This document shows, in pieces, positions 11,625 to 22,392 of a DNA stretch of 64,000 bases (within the stretch, counting starts at the first letter, position 1; each line of letters begins with the position of its first letter). This stretch comes from Patagioenas fasciata (taxonomy: Eukaryota > Chordata > Aves > Columbiformes > Columbidae), in assembly GCF_037038585.1 (NCBI RefSeq), contig NW_027288510.1:2609001-2673000 (forward strand), written 5' to 3'. A program made the translations under genes and the position numbers. The notes beneath the pieces are model-generated. The model was not told where the DNA came from. It made no database searches and was given only the letters and a program-made list of their open reading frames with translations.

Positions 11625-12906
11625 ACATGAGTCCTCAAGACATTACCTTAGAATCTCTCCCATATGGCCAGTTGAACAGCTTGTCAGAGGAAACAAGGTG
11701 AAGTGGGTGCACTCTGATGAAAACAAGGTTTCATACAAGTTAATCATTGTTTTACTTATCTAGTAATACTATATAACAGATTTAAAGCAGTGCAGAGAAT
11801 GCCACGTTGTACACCTCGTGTTGCAAACATCGGCACTGAGCGTATTTCTGATATGAAATACAGGTGGATGCCTCTTGCAAAATTTTTGTTTCCTTATAGA
11901 ATGTTTTTCCATTTTGTTTTCCATTGTCTGGACTGCTTTTCCTATTTCTCTTTTTTTTTTTTCCATCCTAGGATGTGAATGTAACTTCCTACGATCGGCT
12001 CTTTGGGAAAGAGAGTGAAATGCAGGTGTTCACTTTGCTCTAGTTGGGAGGGGAGCAAACACAGCAGTTTTGACTATTGATGTGATTCAGAGCAGCACAT
12101 CAGGCACATGCGCTGGGTGCAGCTTTTTAGTGCAATACTTGCAGAATCATGAGGGTAAAAACCTCCTCTGCTGAGGCCACGACATGAGGGGCAACGTGTC
12201 GGGCAGAGTGACAGAGAGGACCCAGGTGTCCGGGCACCGGCACAGCAGTGGGAGCATGGACACGGACACACATCCACACGCAGGCGTAGCTTTGCTGAAG
12301 GGATTTACTGATCATGAGAGGGAAATGGCCCAGGGCTCCCAGGGGATCAGACGGGGTCATCCAGGGATGATCATCTCCTCATGTCACTGGAGGGGGACAG
12401 GACACGGCTGTCACCATCAGTTTCAGTTCTGAAATCAGAGCCCAAAATGAGATCTCCAGTGTCAGCTGGGACATGAGGGGAGGCCTCTCCCCACCGTCTC
12501 TCTGCAGAGACCCAGGGAAGGAGAGAAGAGTTGGAGCCCTCAATCAACCCAGGACAAGACTTGGTTCTCCTGAGATCCATGTGGCACCCAGAGCTCCTTG
12601 GCCAGTGTGTCATTAGCCCCGGATGCCCCTACATCTCCCAGAACCCTGCCCAGCCCTCAGGGTGATCCTTGGGGTCTGTAAGGCCCCAGAGCCCCAGCCT
12701 GGCCTGCACGGTGACCCTCTGGGTCCGTAGAGCCCCGCTGGGTGCAACAAAAGTCATGGGGGCAGCTCTGTCCAGCGTGGCCTGGGACACAGGGCATGGA
12801 CAGTCTCCTCTGTTTGCTTCTAGATCCACGTTCTGCCCACCCAGGACCCTTTGTGGGGCTGGAGATGCCCTGATGCTGCTCACCAGCAATGGAGGAGATG
12901 GCTGCA
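11625..12906. other. Unassigned DNA
   Basis: AT-rich at first, more GC-rich later. A T-rich run lies near 11950. No gene or known repeat is recognised. It would be the 3' flank of the putative minus-strand gene that follows. Confidence 0.4.
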
Positions 12907-14371
12907 CTAGCACTTCAGCATCTGGAAGATCTGGAACCTGGTGTTTCTGCTGCAAAACATCATCCACCCTGAGAGACAGAGGGAGCTGGAGAGAAAGGTT
13001 GGGTGAGGGACACACTTGGGTGCACTGGGAGGCAGGGGAAAGCGATGGGGTCCTTGGGAAGGTGACTCCAGGGAAAATGGGGTGCGTGAGTTTGTGTGGT
13101 GGGGCACAGAAAGCAGTGGAGGTCCTGGGGAAGGGGCTGTGTCCTGGGGTATCGTGGGGTGCACTGGGCTGTAGTGGGTTGTGATGGGGTGGAAGGGAAT
13201 GCAATGGGAGCCCTGGGCAATGGGGCATCCCTGGGAAAACACTGGGGAGCAGGGATGTTCTGTGGGGCTGCAGGGGGTGCATGGGAGTGTACTGGGGCAC
13301 ACTGGCATGTTCTGGGGCACACCGGGATGCCCTGGAGTTTCGTGGCCGTGGGAGGGAGGGTGTGGGGCAGCAGAACTTGTGACACCTACCGCAGCCCTCT
13401 TCACTCGCCCCAGTTTGAGTCCCTGCTGTAGAGAGACCATGAGACCTCACTGGTCACTGGGATGTCCCAGCCCCAGCAAGGGAGGGGAGGACCAAGGTGC
13501 CCTCCAGTTCCCCAGACTGGATGCCCTCCAAGTCCGCCCCACTACTCACATGCAGGAGAGACCCTCCACTTGCTTCCAGCAATGTTCCTGGAAATGCCTA
13601 TGAAAGAAGAGAAAGGGGTTGGAGACAAATGGGGCTGTGGGTGGGGCACAGGTGTCCCCAGCCCCACCCAGGCCCATGGATTCTCCCTCATCTGAGCGTG
13701 AAAATCCCTTCTGCTCCCCCCAACCTCATTCCTCCAAGTTTCACCTGGGATACCTGTTCATGGCGGACCAGGGCTTGGGTTGGAGAAAAGGATAACATGG
13801 GAATTTGGGGCCTCCAAGGAGGACGGTGGCTGGGGGGGACCCAGAGGCAGGGCACTGTTGTGAACTTGCAGAACCCAAGGGACCGGGCTGGGGGTGCTGG
13901 AGGGACAGGACTGCATGGGATGCAAGTGAGGGGTAAAGAATTCAAGGGGAGGGGACATGGGGAATTCAGGTGAGGTTGTTGGTGGGGGCAGGAGGAAGAG
14001 GACAGCAGAGGAACAAAACGCGGGGATCAGGAAAGTGTTTGGGAGGGGGTGTTCAAGGAGGGGGATCTGGGGGCACTACCGCAGGGGACAGGGTGAAAGG
14101 CAAAGGGCGGAGTGGAAAGATGGAAAGAAAGGCATTGGCATCCATCAAAGGGAGAGCATTTGGCGACCCTCTATAGGACACAGAGGAGATCCTGAGGAGG
14201 AGATACCTGAGGGGTCTTAAAGGATGGAATGGGGAGCCCAAAGAAGAGGGGTGTGGGGGCACCAAGACAAGAAACCGGGAGGGGCCCTCACTGGAGCCTC
14301 ACCTGCGCATCCTCCAGGGTGCACAGCAGGATGGTGAAGAGCAGGGCCACACTGAGCACTGCGACCTTCAT
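12907..14371 (-). CDS. Putative small secreted cysteine-containing protein, three exons
   Basis: Gene model on the minus strand. Exon 1 is 14371-14292 (ATG in a purine-rich context, TATA-like GATAAAGG 52 bases upstream), exon 2 is 13597-13550 (strong pyrimidine tract before its AG, GTGAGT donor), exon 3 is 12985-12907 ending in TAG. Phases agree and the joined frame is open, giving 68 residues. The N-terminus MKVAVLSVALLFTILLC is a clear signal peptide. The mature part has five cysteines (contexts EHCWK, LSC, SLC, MFC and a terminal LKC). Exon 1 has an alternative donor at 14303, and exon 3 an alternative acceptor at 12968, but these combinations do not stay open. The layout resembles compact genes for chemokines or host-defence peptides, yet I do not recognise the family. 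The signal exon is convincing; exons 2 and 3 are tentative. Confidence 0.45.
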
Positions 14372-14422
14372 CTTCCTCTGCGGTGCAGCGAGTCCTGGGT
14401 GATGCCAGAAAAGGTGAGGGCA

Positions 14423-14430
14423 CCTTTATC
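14423..14430 (-). promoter_or_regulatory. TATA-like element of the putative secreted-protein gene
   Basis: GATAAAGG on the minus strand, 52 bases upstream of the signal-peptide ATG, which leaves room for a short 5' UTR. It is the only TATA-like match close to that start. Confidence 0.4.
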
Positions 14431-16376
14431 CCTCCCAGGAGGACTCCTTGCCCCTCCCCACACCTCCAGCCCCCAGGGCAAAGCTTGGCAGAGACACCCG
14501 CCCTGGCAACCCAGCCTTGGCACAGAGTCACTCCCGCCTTGAGCACTGATCCAGCTGCCTTCCCTGGCATCAGTGCCGCTTCCTGCATGGGGCAGCTGCA
14601 CGGGGAAGGGCCCAGGCATCCACAGTGGTGAGGGGGGACAGCAGTGTGTCCCTGACAGCCAGACACCCTATGGTGATGACCCACTGCTCCAACTCGAAAC
14701 CATCCTGCAACAACCCCAAAAGCCTGATCCCCCCACCTGCCAGTGCCCCTCACCTCCCAGCACCACCATCTCCCAGTGCCCCTCAACTCCCAGGCCAGTC
14801 TTTCCCTATGGAACCCCCCCTAGAGATGACACCAGCCTCAAATCTGGGGTCTCTAAGCACAATTATCTCTGAGCCCTTTCCAGCCCCTTAAATAAATGAG
14901 GGGCTGGGAGTCACTCCTCTTCTTGGGGCACCAGGGACCCCAGGATTAGGGAACTCTGGGAGGTGGGAGGACAGCTGGGGCAATGTGGACAGCTGGTGAC
15001 TGGGATCCTCAGTCACTGGTGGCACTGACAATGGGGAGCACTGGTGAATCCTGGGCTCTGGGAGAGGAGGGCTGGGCTTGGGGGAAGTGCTGGGGTGGTG
15101 TCAGTGCCCAGCTCCAGCCCACCCCATTTCCCTTGCACCGCCAGCCCCCAACTGGTCCAGTCTGCAGCCACAGCTGAGAACAGAGCAGAGGGAACATCCC
15201 CTGCCCTGGCTCTCACCTGTCCCTGTCCGGGGTCACTGCGCCCTCCCAGACAACCTGGGTCCCGCCCTGTAGAGTTGATCCCACATGGTGGGTCCCAGTG
15301 TCCCTGTCCCCAACAAGGCTCTGGCTCCAGCCCTGTCCCTTCCTGGGACTTGGCCACAGCTCACCAAAGGCCCTTGTCCCCACCGAGCGTCCCTTCAATG
15401 CCCCCATCCTCGGCCCAGGCCAGCGCTGTCCCTGAGCAGGACGTGGCCATCCAGAGGGACGTGATGAAGCGGGCGCTTGTTCCCAGGCAGCTGCTCAGAG
15501 CTCATTGCAGGACGGAGCTCCCCTGGCACAAGGAGGGATGTTTGCTCCCACAGCGGCTCTGATAAGCTCTGTTTGCCCAGGGCCCATGGCACAAGAAGCC
15601 CGTTCACCAAGATCGGTGCCTCACAGAGTGACCGATCAGGGGATCCAGGGCAGTTAAAGCAGCCTGGAAGCCTGGGCTCCCCCAGCCCTGGCAGCGGGCA
15701 GAGCCCACAGAGAAGGGCAGTGCTGGGGCAGCGGGGAGGAGCAGGTCCTGGGGCACCCGCACGCCTGGGGCTCCCTGGCTGCCCTGGGCACAGGCTGGAG
15801 CCCAGAGGCCGGGGGGTCCCAGGGGAGCAGCTGGACAGCCGGGGTGCCGCTCTGCTTCGGGACAGCCTGGGGAGTCCTGCTGGAGTGGGGCTCAGAGCAG
15901 CTGGGGGATGGAGCTGTGTCCCCAGGGGCACGGCCTCCCCTGCCCTCTCCCCCGCCCGCCTTGCAGCTCTCCCTGGCTTTTTGCAGGGCGCGGGGTTCCC
16001 TTCACTGCACCCCTGGCCCAAACATCCCCATCCTGGGGGCCCTGGTCAGCATCCTCTGGGCACTGTGGGGCAGTGTGACAGTGGGGGAATCAATGGGTTT
16101 ATAACTCCAGTCTCAGTGGCTGCTGCCCGGGCAACCTGGATGTTGAGCGGTTTCCAGCACCAGTCTGTGCTCACTGACTGGAGCAGAAGAGGGATCTCAG
16201 ATTCCCAAGACCCGATTTCTGTCCCTGCAGAGCTGGCAGCCCTTCAGGGACATACCTGTGTTTGCTTTGATATTCTTCAGTGGCTGACTCTGGGCTGTGT
16301 GAGCATCTCCATGATGTACTTTTACAACCATGTTCTCCGTACAGACAGCAACACCTTGCCACAGTTCAGCAGCCTC
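14431..16376. other. Unassigned GC-rich DNA
   Basis: Proline- and glycine-rich open frames on both strands are explained by base composition. No family motif, RNA gene or known repeat is recognised. It forms the 5' flank of the putative secreted-protein gene. Confidence 0.45.
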
Positions 16377-16735
16377 TTGGAAAGTAAATGTGGAAAAGCA
16401 AGATGTGCGGTTCCAGCCATCTGGATGATAAACGAAGATCAATACTAACATGACCATCTGGACGGTCAAAGACATAATACTAACATAATAACATAGAACG
16501 GGCCTTGGACAGAGTACTTTGAAGTACGTTTCTCATAACTGTAAAAAGTTATAGCCCAGACTCGTGAGAATGGGATCTCGGGCCGGATAACCGCCCCCAA
16601 GTGCATGGGATGTGTGAATGTCCTTGGGCCTGGTCTGTGAACGAGTGGGAACGTAACTGAAATAAACATCACATGACTTTAGTGTGTTTTTAATAACAAT
16701 TACTGGAAAAACATCTTATGTAACATCTTGGTCCA
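16377..16735 (+). repeat. LTR-like sequence, inverted copy 2
   Basis: Matches the reverse complement of 11256-11624. It contains AATAAA near 16661 in this orientation, consistent with a solo LTR or LTR fragment. The two copies face each other across about 4.75 kb. Confidence 0.75.
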
Positions 16736-18155
16736 GGCCCACATCTGTCCCCAAGGAATGTATTTTGGTGTTGGGGCAGGGGAGGAGCACAGACAGGCAG
16801 CCCGGACCCCTGGGTCCTCTGCCCTGCTCGGGGAGGGGAGGTCGTTCCCTGTATGATGGGCTCAGCACTCCTGGGCTCACAGGAGATGTCACCCCCTCCA
16901 GAAGCCATCTGCTGTTCACAAGGCCACCAGTGCAGCAAGTCAACATTTATTTGATAAAACCAGTCTGTTAGAGCCAGTAACTCTGTGTAAAATCGATGCA
17001 AAATTACCACTGTGCTTAACTACAATGTGCCATGGAACAACCAGGCACTGACAAATCTCTCTGTTTTCCCTGGGAAATCACATTTGTGGCACTTTTACCC
17101 CCAAATCTCAGCAGCAACGTTTGTTAACACCGGTTAACAGCTTTGGGTACCCAGAGCTGCCTTCAGCTCACGTGAAAACGTCTCCTCGTAACGCCCAGCG
17201 TGAGCCCAAGAACGACGCCTCCCCAATGCCCAAACTGAGGAACCTCAAGCAGTGCCCCCTTCTCCAAGGGCTGCGTTACAATCTGTGACAGAAAGGGGCT
17301 TCCACAGCCTGGAAAAGCTCCACAAGGAACTGGAGATTCCTGGGTCTCAGAGTAATTCTAGAGCTCAAGTGGTGACAGCCATCAGCTCCAGCTCAGACAA
17401 TACATGCCAACGCCCATCACTGACCCAGGAAGGCAGCTCTTCCTGTCCTGCCCAACGCCTTCAAACCCAACACACTTTGTCCCTCCAACAGGAGGCAGCT
17501 GATTGATTTCTAACACCACTCTTCTCTGTCTACTTCGAGATGAACCAGACATACGTTATACAAGCAACCAAGTCCCTGCCTGGAAGCAGCGGAGCCTTTT
17601 GCCTTCTCCTTCCCACCCCACTTTGCAGGAGAAGGAAAACAAACGGCAGAAGAGACGCTGAGAAATTCAACCACCAAATGGAGAGGGAACCTTTGAGAGC
17701 GGGAAAACTTATCCGTACAATGGAGAGAGCTACGCTGAATGAATAACACTGAAAATGAACCCTTCTTGCAGGGTAAAGTGCACAGCAATTCAAGACCTGC
17801 TGAACAGACCCCTGCCATTCTCAGCAATAAACAACCCCCAAGGCTCAACCAGCCAGCCAGGGTCACTGCTCTAAATCCTAGCGCAGCTGCACCGACCTGA
17901 GCCAACACGGACACAGCCGCCTCCCTTGGCCCACACGAAGCTGCACAGGCCACGCGCTGCTCCAACAGGAACGTGCTGGGGACACCCGGGTTTCTCATGG
18001 CGGCCTCTGCGCTGTCACCTGCACAAAGCACCAAGAGACCGGCAGCTGTGGGCTCAGCTCCGGGGGTTCCCGGGACCGGGGTCTCCAAGGGCCCGTTCGC
18101 ACACGGATCCTTGTGCGCGCGCCCCGACCGCGGGCGCCTCTCCCGCCCCCATCCC
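16736..18155. other. Unassigned DNA
   Basis: No exon with convincing splice sites or family motif was found. A long minus-strand open frame here continues into the minisatellite and is treated as compositional. Confidence 0.4.
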
Positions 18156-18390
18156 GACCCGCCGCTCACCTCCCCGGACCCGCCGCTCGCTCCCCCGGAC
18201 CCGCCGCTCGCCTCCCCGGACCCGCCGCTCGCTCCCCCGGACCCGCCGCTCGCCCCCCCGGACCCGCCGCTCCCCGCCCCGGACCCGCCGCTCCCCGCCC
18301 CGGACCCGCCGCTCGCCCCCCCGGACCCGCCGCTCGCTCCCCCGGACCCGCCGCTCGCTCCCCCGGACCCGCCGCTCGCTCCCCGGACCC
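18156..18390. repeat. GC-rich minisatellite, 21-bp unit, about 11 copies
   Basis: The core GACCCGCCGCTC recurs every 21 bases (one copy is 20) with variable C/G/T filling. Because the unit is a multiple of three it opens all frames, for example a Ser-Gly-Gly repeat on the minus strand. Confidence 0.95.
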
Positions 18391-18423
18391 GCTCAGCAGC
18401 CTCCGCTCGCCCCAGCCCTGTAG

Positions 18424-18443
18424 CCGGAAATTGCGTCACCGGG
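18424..18443. promoter_or_regulatory. Promoter-like motif cluster in a CpG-rich stretch
   Basis: An ETS-like CCGGAAAT directly followed by a CRE-like TGCGTCAC lies at the end of the minisatellite, in CpG-rich DNA that resumes at about 18640-18780. This arrangement is common in TATA-less vertebrate promoters. No attached gene is identified on either side. Confidence 0.35.
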
Positions 18444-19183
18444 AGGGGCGAGCCGAGCGGCGCTGCCGGCAGGACCCCGCCAGAGCTGTCCGATTATTCG
18501 CCTGACCCGCCAAATTTTTATACGAAATGTGACTGAGTTGAACAGTTATTAAAATAACAAAGTCTCTGGCAGCCGTGCCGTCATGGTGGCTCAGAGAGTG
18601 GAAAACCCCCTGAACTGCAGGTCAGCCTCAGCTGTCAGATGAGCTCCTCCCCGCCCTCCGCACCGCTGACCCCGCAGCACAAAGCGCGACCGGCGCGTCC
18701 CGCGGGCGGACTCGGTGTCCGCGCTCGTTCGTCGCCTCCTCGCTGGCTGCAGCGGGACTGAGGGGCTGTGGGTTCCAAACCTGCGGTTTGCTGCCCTTGC
18801 ACAGAGGAGAAGGCTCGGCTGCTGAGAACAGGTTCCGTGTTAAACTCGGCTGAAGAGAAGTTTCTCCTCCTGGGATCTCAGAACAGCAGCAGCTCCAAGG
18901 AACTGACAGAGCATGGGCCGCGGGCATTTCTCAGTGTCTGTGCTGAGAGGTTTGATCTGGGCGTTGTTAATGCCAGAAAGAGGTGGAAAGATAGAGAGAT
19001 AAAGATGAGGGGTCGTGCTGCACAGAGTTACAGCATTTTTGCAAATGAGGAACTGAAATACGTAGCTTACGCTTTTTCTATGGATAAACAACATTTAATC
19101 CAATTCCTTAACTGTATTCCTTGAACACGTGTTCGTTAGAGCACAAGCCAAACAGCGCTGGGTGCGCGGGCGATTCACTCTCT
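18444..19183. other. Unassigned DNA, partly CpG-rich
   Basis: 18640-18780 is CpG-rich and could be part of a promoter. The remainder shows nothing recognisable. Confidence 0.4.
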
Positions 19184-19640
19184 GTACTGGACATTCACGT
19201 TAACAGTGCTGATAGTGGTTACATCACCAATCCCGTGTCCATTTCAATTTCAATTCCCCTGGTCCTTGGGTTACTCCCCAGGTTCTTTCTCCCGTCCGTG
19301 GTCCTTTAACTCAAGAGCCGTGTGTCCACCCTTTCTCTGCAGTCCGAACGGCTGGTTCTGTAGTTAATAAGGCAAGAAAAGGTCCTTCCCATCGTGGGGT
19401 CAGAGTTTCCTCTTTCCAGGTTTTAATTAGTACTTTATCCCCAGGTTGTATTTTATGAATCGGAAACCCTAAAGGCAGAGTCTGATTTAAAATCTCTTTC
19501 TCCCTTCATTCAGTTCCTGCGACTATAAACTTCATATGCAATTTCAATTAGCTGAGCAATAGTTACATCCCTCAGCTCCTCCCTTTTGTAGTTTCTTACA
19601 CTAATTTCAGACCCAGATCAGTCTGTGCGCAGAACAACAC
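19184..19640 (-). mobile_element. ERV fragment: integrase C-terminal end
   Basis: The minus strand encodes an SH3-like integrase C-terminal domain (QPGDKVLIKTWKE, then TTEPAVRTAEKGWTH) followed by a stop. It is related to, but diverged from, 5290-5480 (minus) and 22225-22390 (plus). No LTR or other domain is attached. Confidence 0.8.
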
Positions 19641-21368
19641 TGACTGCAACACAGCTAACCCAGAATTTCACATTCACATCACTTCCCCCTCTCATTTACT
19701 CTCATGTGTACAGATGCATCTGAACGGGGAGCGCGGTGGCACTTTAATAATGGAACCGGTTCTCATTTTGTAATTATCTCCCCGAACAAAATTCTTTTGG
19801 TACCAAATATAAACGTGCGAAGTAAAAGGCTGAGCTCAGACACGCAAACCGCACGCCAAGCTCAAATATACAAACAGATCACAATTACATTCATTGAAGA
19901 CAATATCTCGATTTTAGCCTTGCGCCTTTGGGCCGCTCGCTGCTCAGCCGGGTGGAGGCACCGCTGGGGCTCCTGACAAACAGGGCAGTGCGGCTGGAGC
20001 CCCATCGGCACCCGCCCCGCTGCTCCAGCGAGCTGGGCTGGGCAAGGCTTTGATTGGTGTCCATCTGGGTGATACAACTGTTATCCCAAAACCAGGGGTC
20101 TGTACTCGCTGTGCACACGGAAGAAAAGCCACATTTAGTACACCGAGATGAGACACAGCCTGTCAAAAGCAGCACGAAAAACACACGTTCTCACTGTTTT
20201 CCCTACACACTACACTGAATTCTAAACAATGTAGCCTTGTATTAACTTTCCAAACATTAACATAATGTGTTTTCCAGTAAAACATAGGCTGTGTTGTAAA
20301 TCCAAAGCGAGTAATGCCATGGTTTGCACAGTTCTGATGTGAATATTGGTGTTTGTGCCCAGCAACACATTGTATTTCATTGTGAATGCGCCAGAATATT
20401 TCCGGTCTGACTTTGTGTTGTACAGATAATGTCAGATTGGTTTTAGATCGTGTGGGTTCAAGGTTTGCACAGCTGAACGTGCTGCCGTGGTGTGCGTCTG
20501 TCTGTCCAGAGCCGGTAACGTGTATGTTTGTACAGCTTGTGTGTGATTTCTGTTTCTTGCAATAACAATTGTTTGGAGTGTGGTTTTTGCCATTTTCACA
20601 TTGTATCACTCAGCTCTTGTTTTTCAATGCTTTTTTTTTTGCCTAATGGTTTTTGGAAAAGTTCTCAAAAACCACTGAGAAACCGTTATTGTTAAACTTG
20701 GTGCTGTTTCTTTCTTGTGAGTTGGGGCTTCAAAGAAATACCCAAACCAATACATTCCATACATTTGGAAGACAGTTCTGTGCAGCTAAATGATTCCTTT
20801 TCTTGTCCTTAAATACTTGGGCATTTGTGCTAGAACTGTGTAACAGGAGTGATATTGTTGGGGCACCTCTGAGTGTAAGTTTGTCTTGGATAGATTGCCA
20901 TGAATGTAGACACTGCTGCTCCACAAAGTGATGTTCTGAAGTTCTGCATTTGATCTTTTCACTTCATCTGATGGAGCAGTGGAGTTTAATCATTTGTCTG
21001 CAAATGAAACTCCCTAAAAGGCAGTGTACAGGGAACCTGCGGCAGGGAGCTCCTGATTCCCACCTGACTCCTCCAAAGGCCTCTCTTAAAAGTGAACAAA
21101 AGCCAACAAAAGCTGCGGCCCCTCCCTCCTGGGCCACTGCGGTGGGCGCCTCCCCTGAGACCGCAGGAAGGTCCAGGCTCCTTGTCCTGAGTGGTCAGGG
21201 CATCGCTGGCAGGTGGCACCTGCTCGCCTGCTCACGGCCACTCTTGGGTGCCTTCATGGCCCAAAATCCCCGGGGATGCCACAGGGCCACCCACTTTTTC
21301 CTCGCAGAGGGCACCAGTGCCCAGGAGGCCTGGACATAGAGGTGGGCAGGGAAATGGAGATAGGCTGG
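19641..21368. other. Unassigned, mostly AT-rich DNA
   Basis: No gene-like exon or recognised repeat. Confidence 0.4.
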
Positions 21369-21727
21369 TGTCGAGGGTTAAGATTGCGGGGTGACAATCA
21401 AACCCTGGCAGATGTGTTGTCAACCTCCTCTCCCCCCCACTTCCCCCTTTTGCCCCTCCCTCTCCCCCCTTCCCACTCAGCACAGGCGATTGAGAGGGAA
21501 AGAAGGACAGAGAGAAGAGAGTTGGAAAAGTTAAAGATGTTTTACTAATGCTACTGATAAGAATAGAGAAAATAACACAAATATACAAAACCAATCTTGA
21601 AAGTCTCAGCAACTGCAGAGCCAGCACCCAAAGTCCTGGATTGGACTCTGTAGCCAACCGGAGCTGGATTCAGTCTCTCAGTGGCCTCAGTTCGCAGGGA
21701 CGACCAGCAAGGTCCTCTCCTGATGTC
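21369..21727. repeat. Avian ERV LTR-like sequence
   Basis: Starts TGTCGAGGGTTAAG and has the C-rich then A-rich profile of bird ERVL-type LTRs. It runs straight into the inverted repeat at 21728. The far end is uncertain. Confidence 0.45.
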
Positions 21728-22217
21728 GGCCATGAGCAGAAGGGAAGGAAAAAGGCAAAAGGGAAGGAAAAGGGACGAGATCCTCGTGATCTCCCGCTTT
21801 TATATGAAGTATTCACGTGAATGGAATGTTATACACAGTTGGTCATCAGTTTCTCGTTGCCCCTCTCGTGAGATGTCCATCCGTGCTTATCAATAAGTTT
21901 TCATTCCATTGCTACGTTTATGTCCTGGTTTTGTTAAAAACAAGTTTCTCTTTTAGTGAATTTGCCTGTCAGCTAAAGCCTTCATGTCAGCTGCATTTTC
22001 CTGGAGAACCCAACACATGTTTTGGTTAAACCCAGCAAGGGAATGCAAACTTATTGATAAGCACGGATGGACATCTCGCGAGGGGGGCAATGAGAAAACT
22101 GATGACTGAGCGACTGACCAATGGTGAATAACATTCTGTTCACGTGAATACTTCATATAAAAGTGGGAGATCACGAGGATCTCGCCCCTTTTCCCTTTTC
22201 CCTTTCTTTCCTCATGG
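21728..22217. repeat. Large imperfect inverted repeat with two TATA-like sites
   Basis: The arm 21728-21907 and the reverse complement of 22036-22217 match closely, separated by a 128-base spacer. One arm has a short insertion. Each arm carries TTTATATGAAG or its complement, probably the TATA region of an LTR. Two LTR pieces in opposite orientation would explain it. The spacer includes TGTCCTGGTTTTG, the usual start of some avian LTRs. Confidence 0.85.
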
Positions 22218-22392
22218 CCTTTTTCTTGTTTTGTTAACTACAGAACCAGCTGTTTGGAGGGCAGAGAAAAGATGGACACACGTCTCTCAAGCTAAAGGAC
22301 CCCTGACGGAAGAAAGAACCTTGAAAGTATCTCAAGAACCGGGCAAACTGAAATTGAAGTTGACTCGGGGTTGTAAATGGACTGTGGTATAA
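22218..22392 (+). pseudogene. Integrase C-terminal end of the array-type ERV
   Basis: Open plus-strand frame with TTEPAVWRAEKRWTH and an ending rich in Leu/Lys (KLKLKLTR), as in retroviral integrase C-terminal tails that precede or overlap env. It begins at the edge of the inverted repeat, so everything upstream in pol is missing. Confidence 0.75.

Noticed and set aside
12629-13450. 273-codon minus-strand frame overlapping exon 3 region
   Set aside because: Proline-rich low-complexity frame; the better evidence is the short exon with splice signals in another frame.
12907-14371. Identification of the peptide gene as a CC chemokine or hepcidin
   Set aside because: The signal exon is similar in style, but the CC pair, cysteine spacing and exon phases of those families are not seen.
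15477-16448. 323-codon plus-strand open frame
   Set aside because: Composition-driven frame in GC-rich DNA that runs into an LTR-like sequence; no family motif.
17510-18439. 310-codon minus-strand open frame rich in Ser-Gly-Gly
   Set aside because: Its length comes from the 21-bp minisatellite, which keeps frames open on both strands. No start context, splice site or domain supports it.
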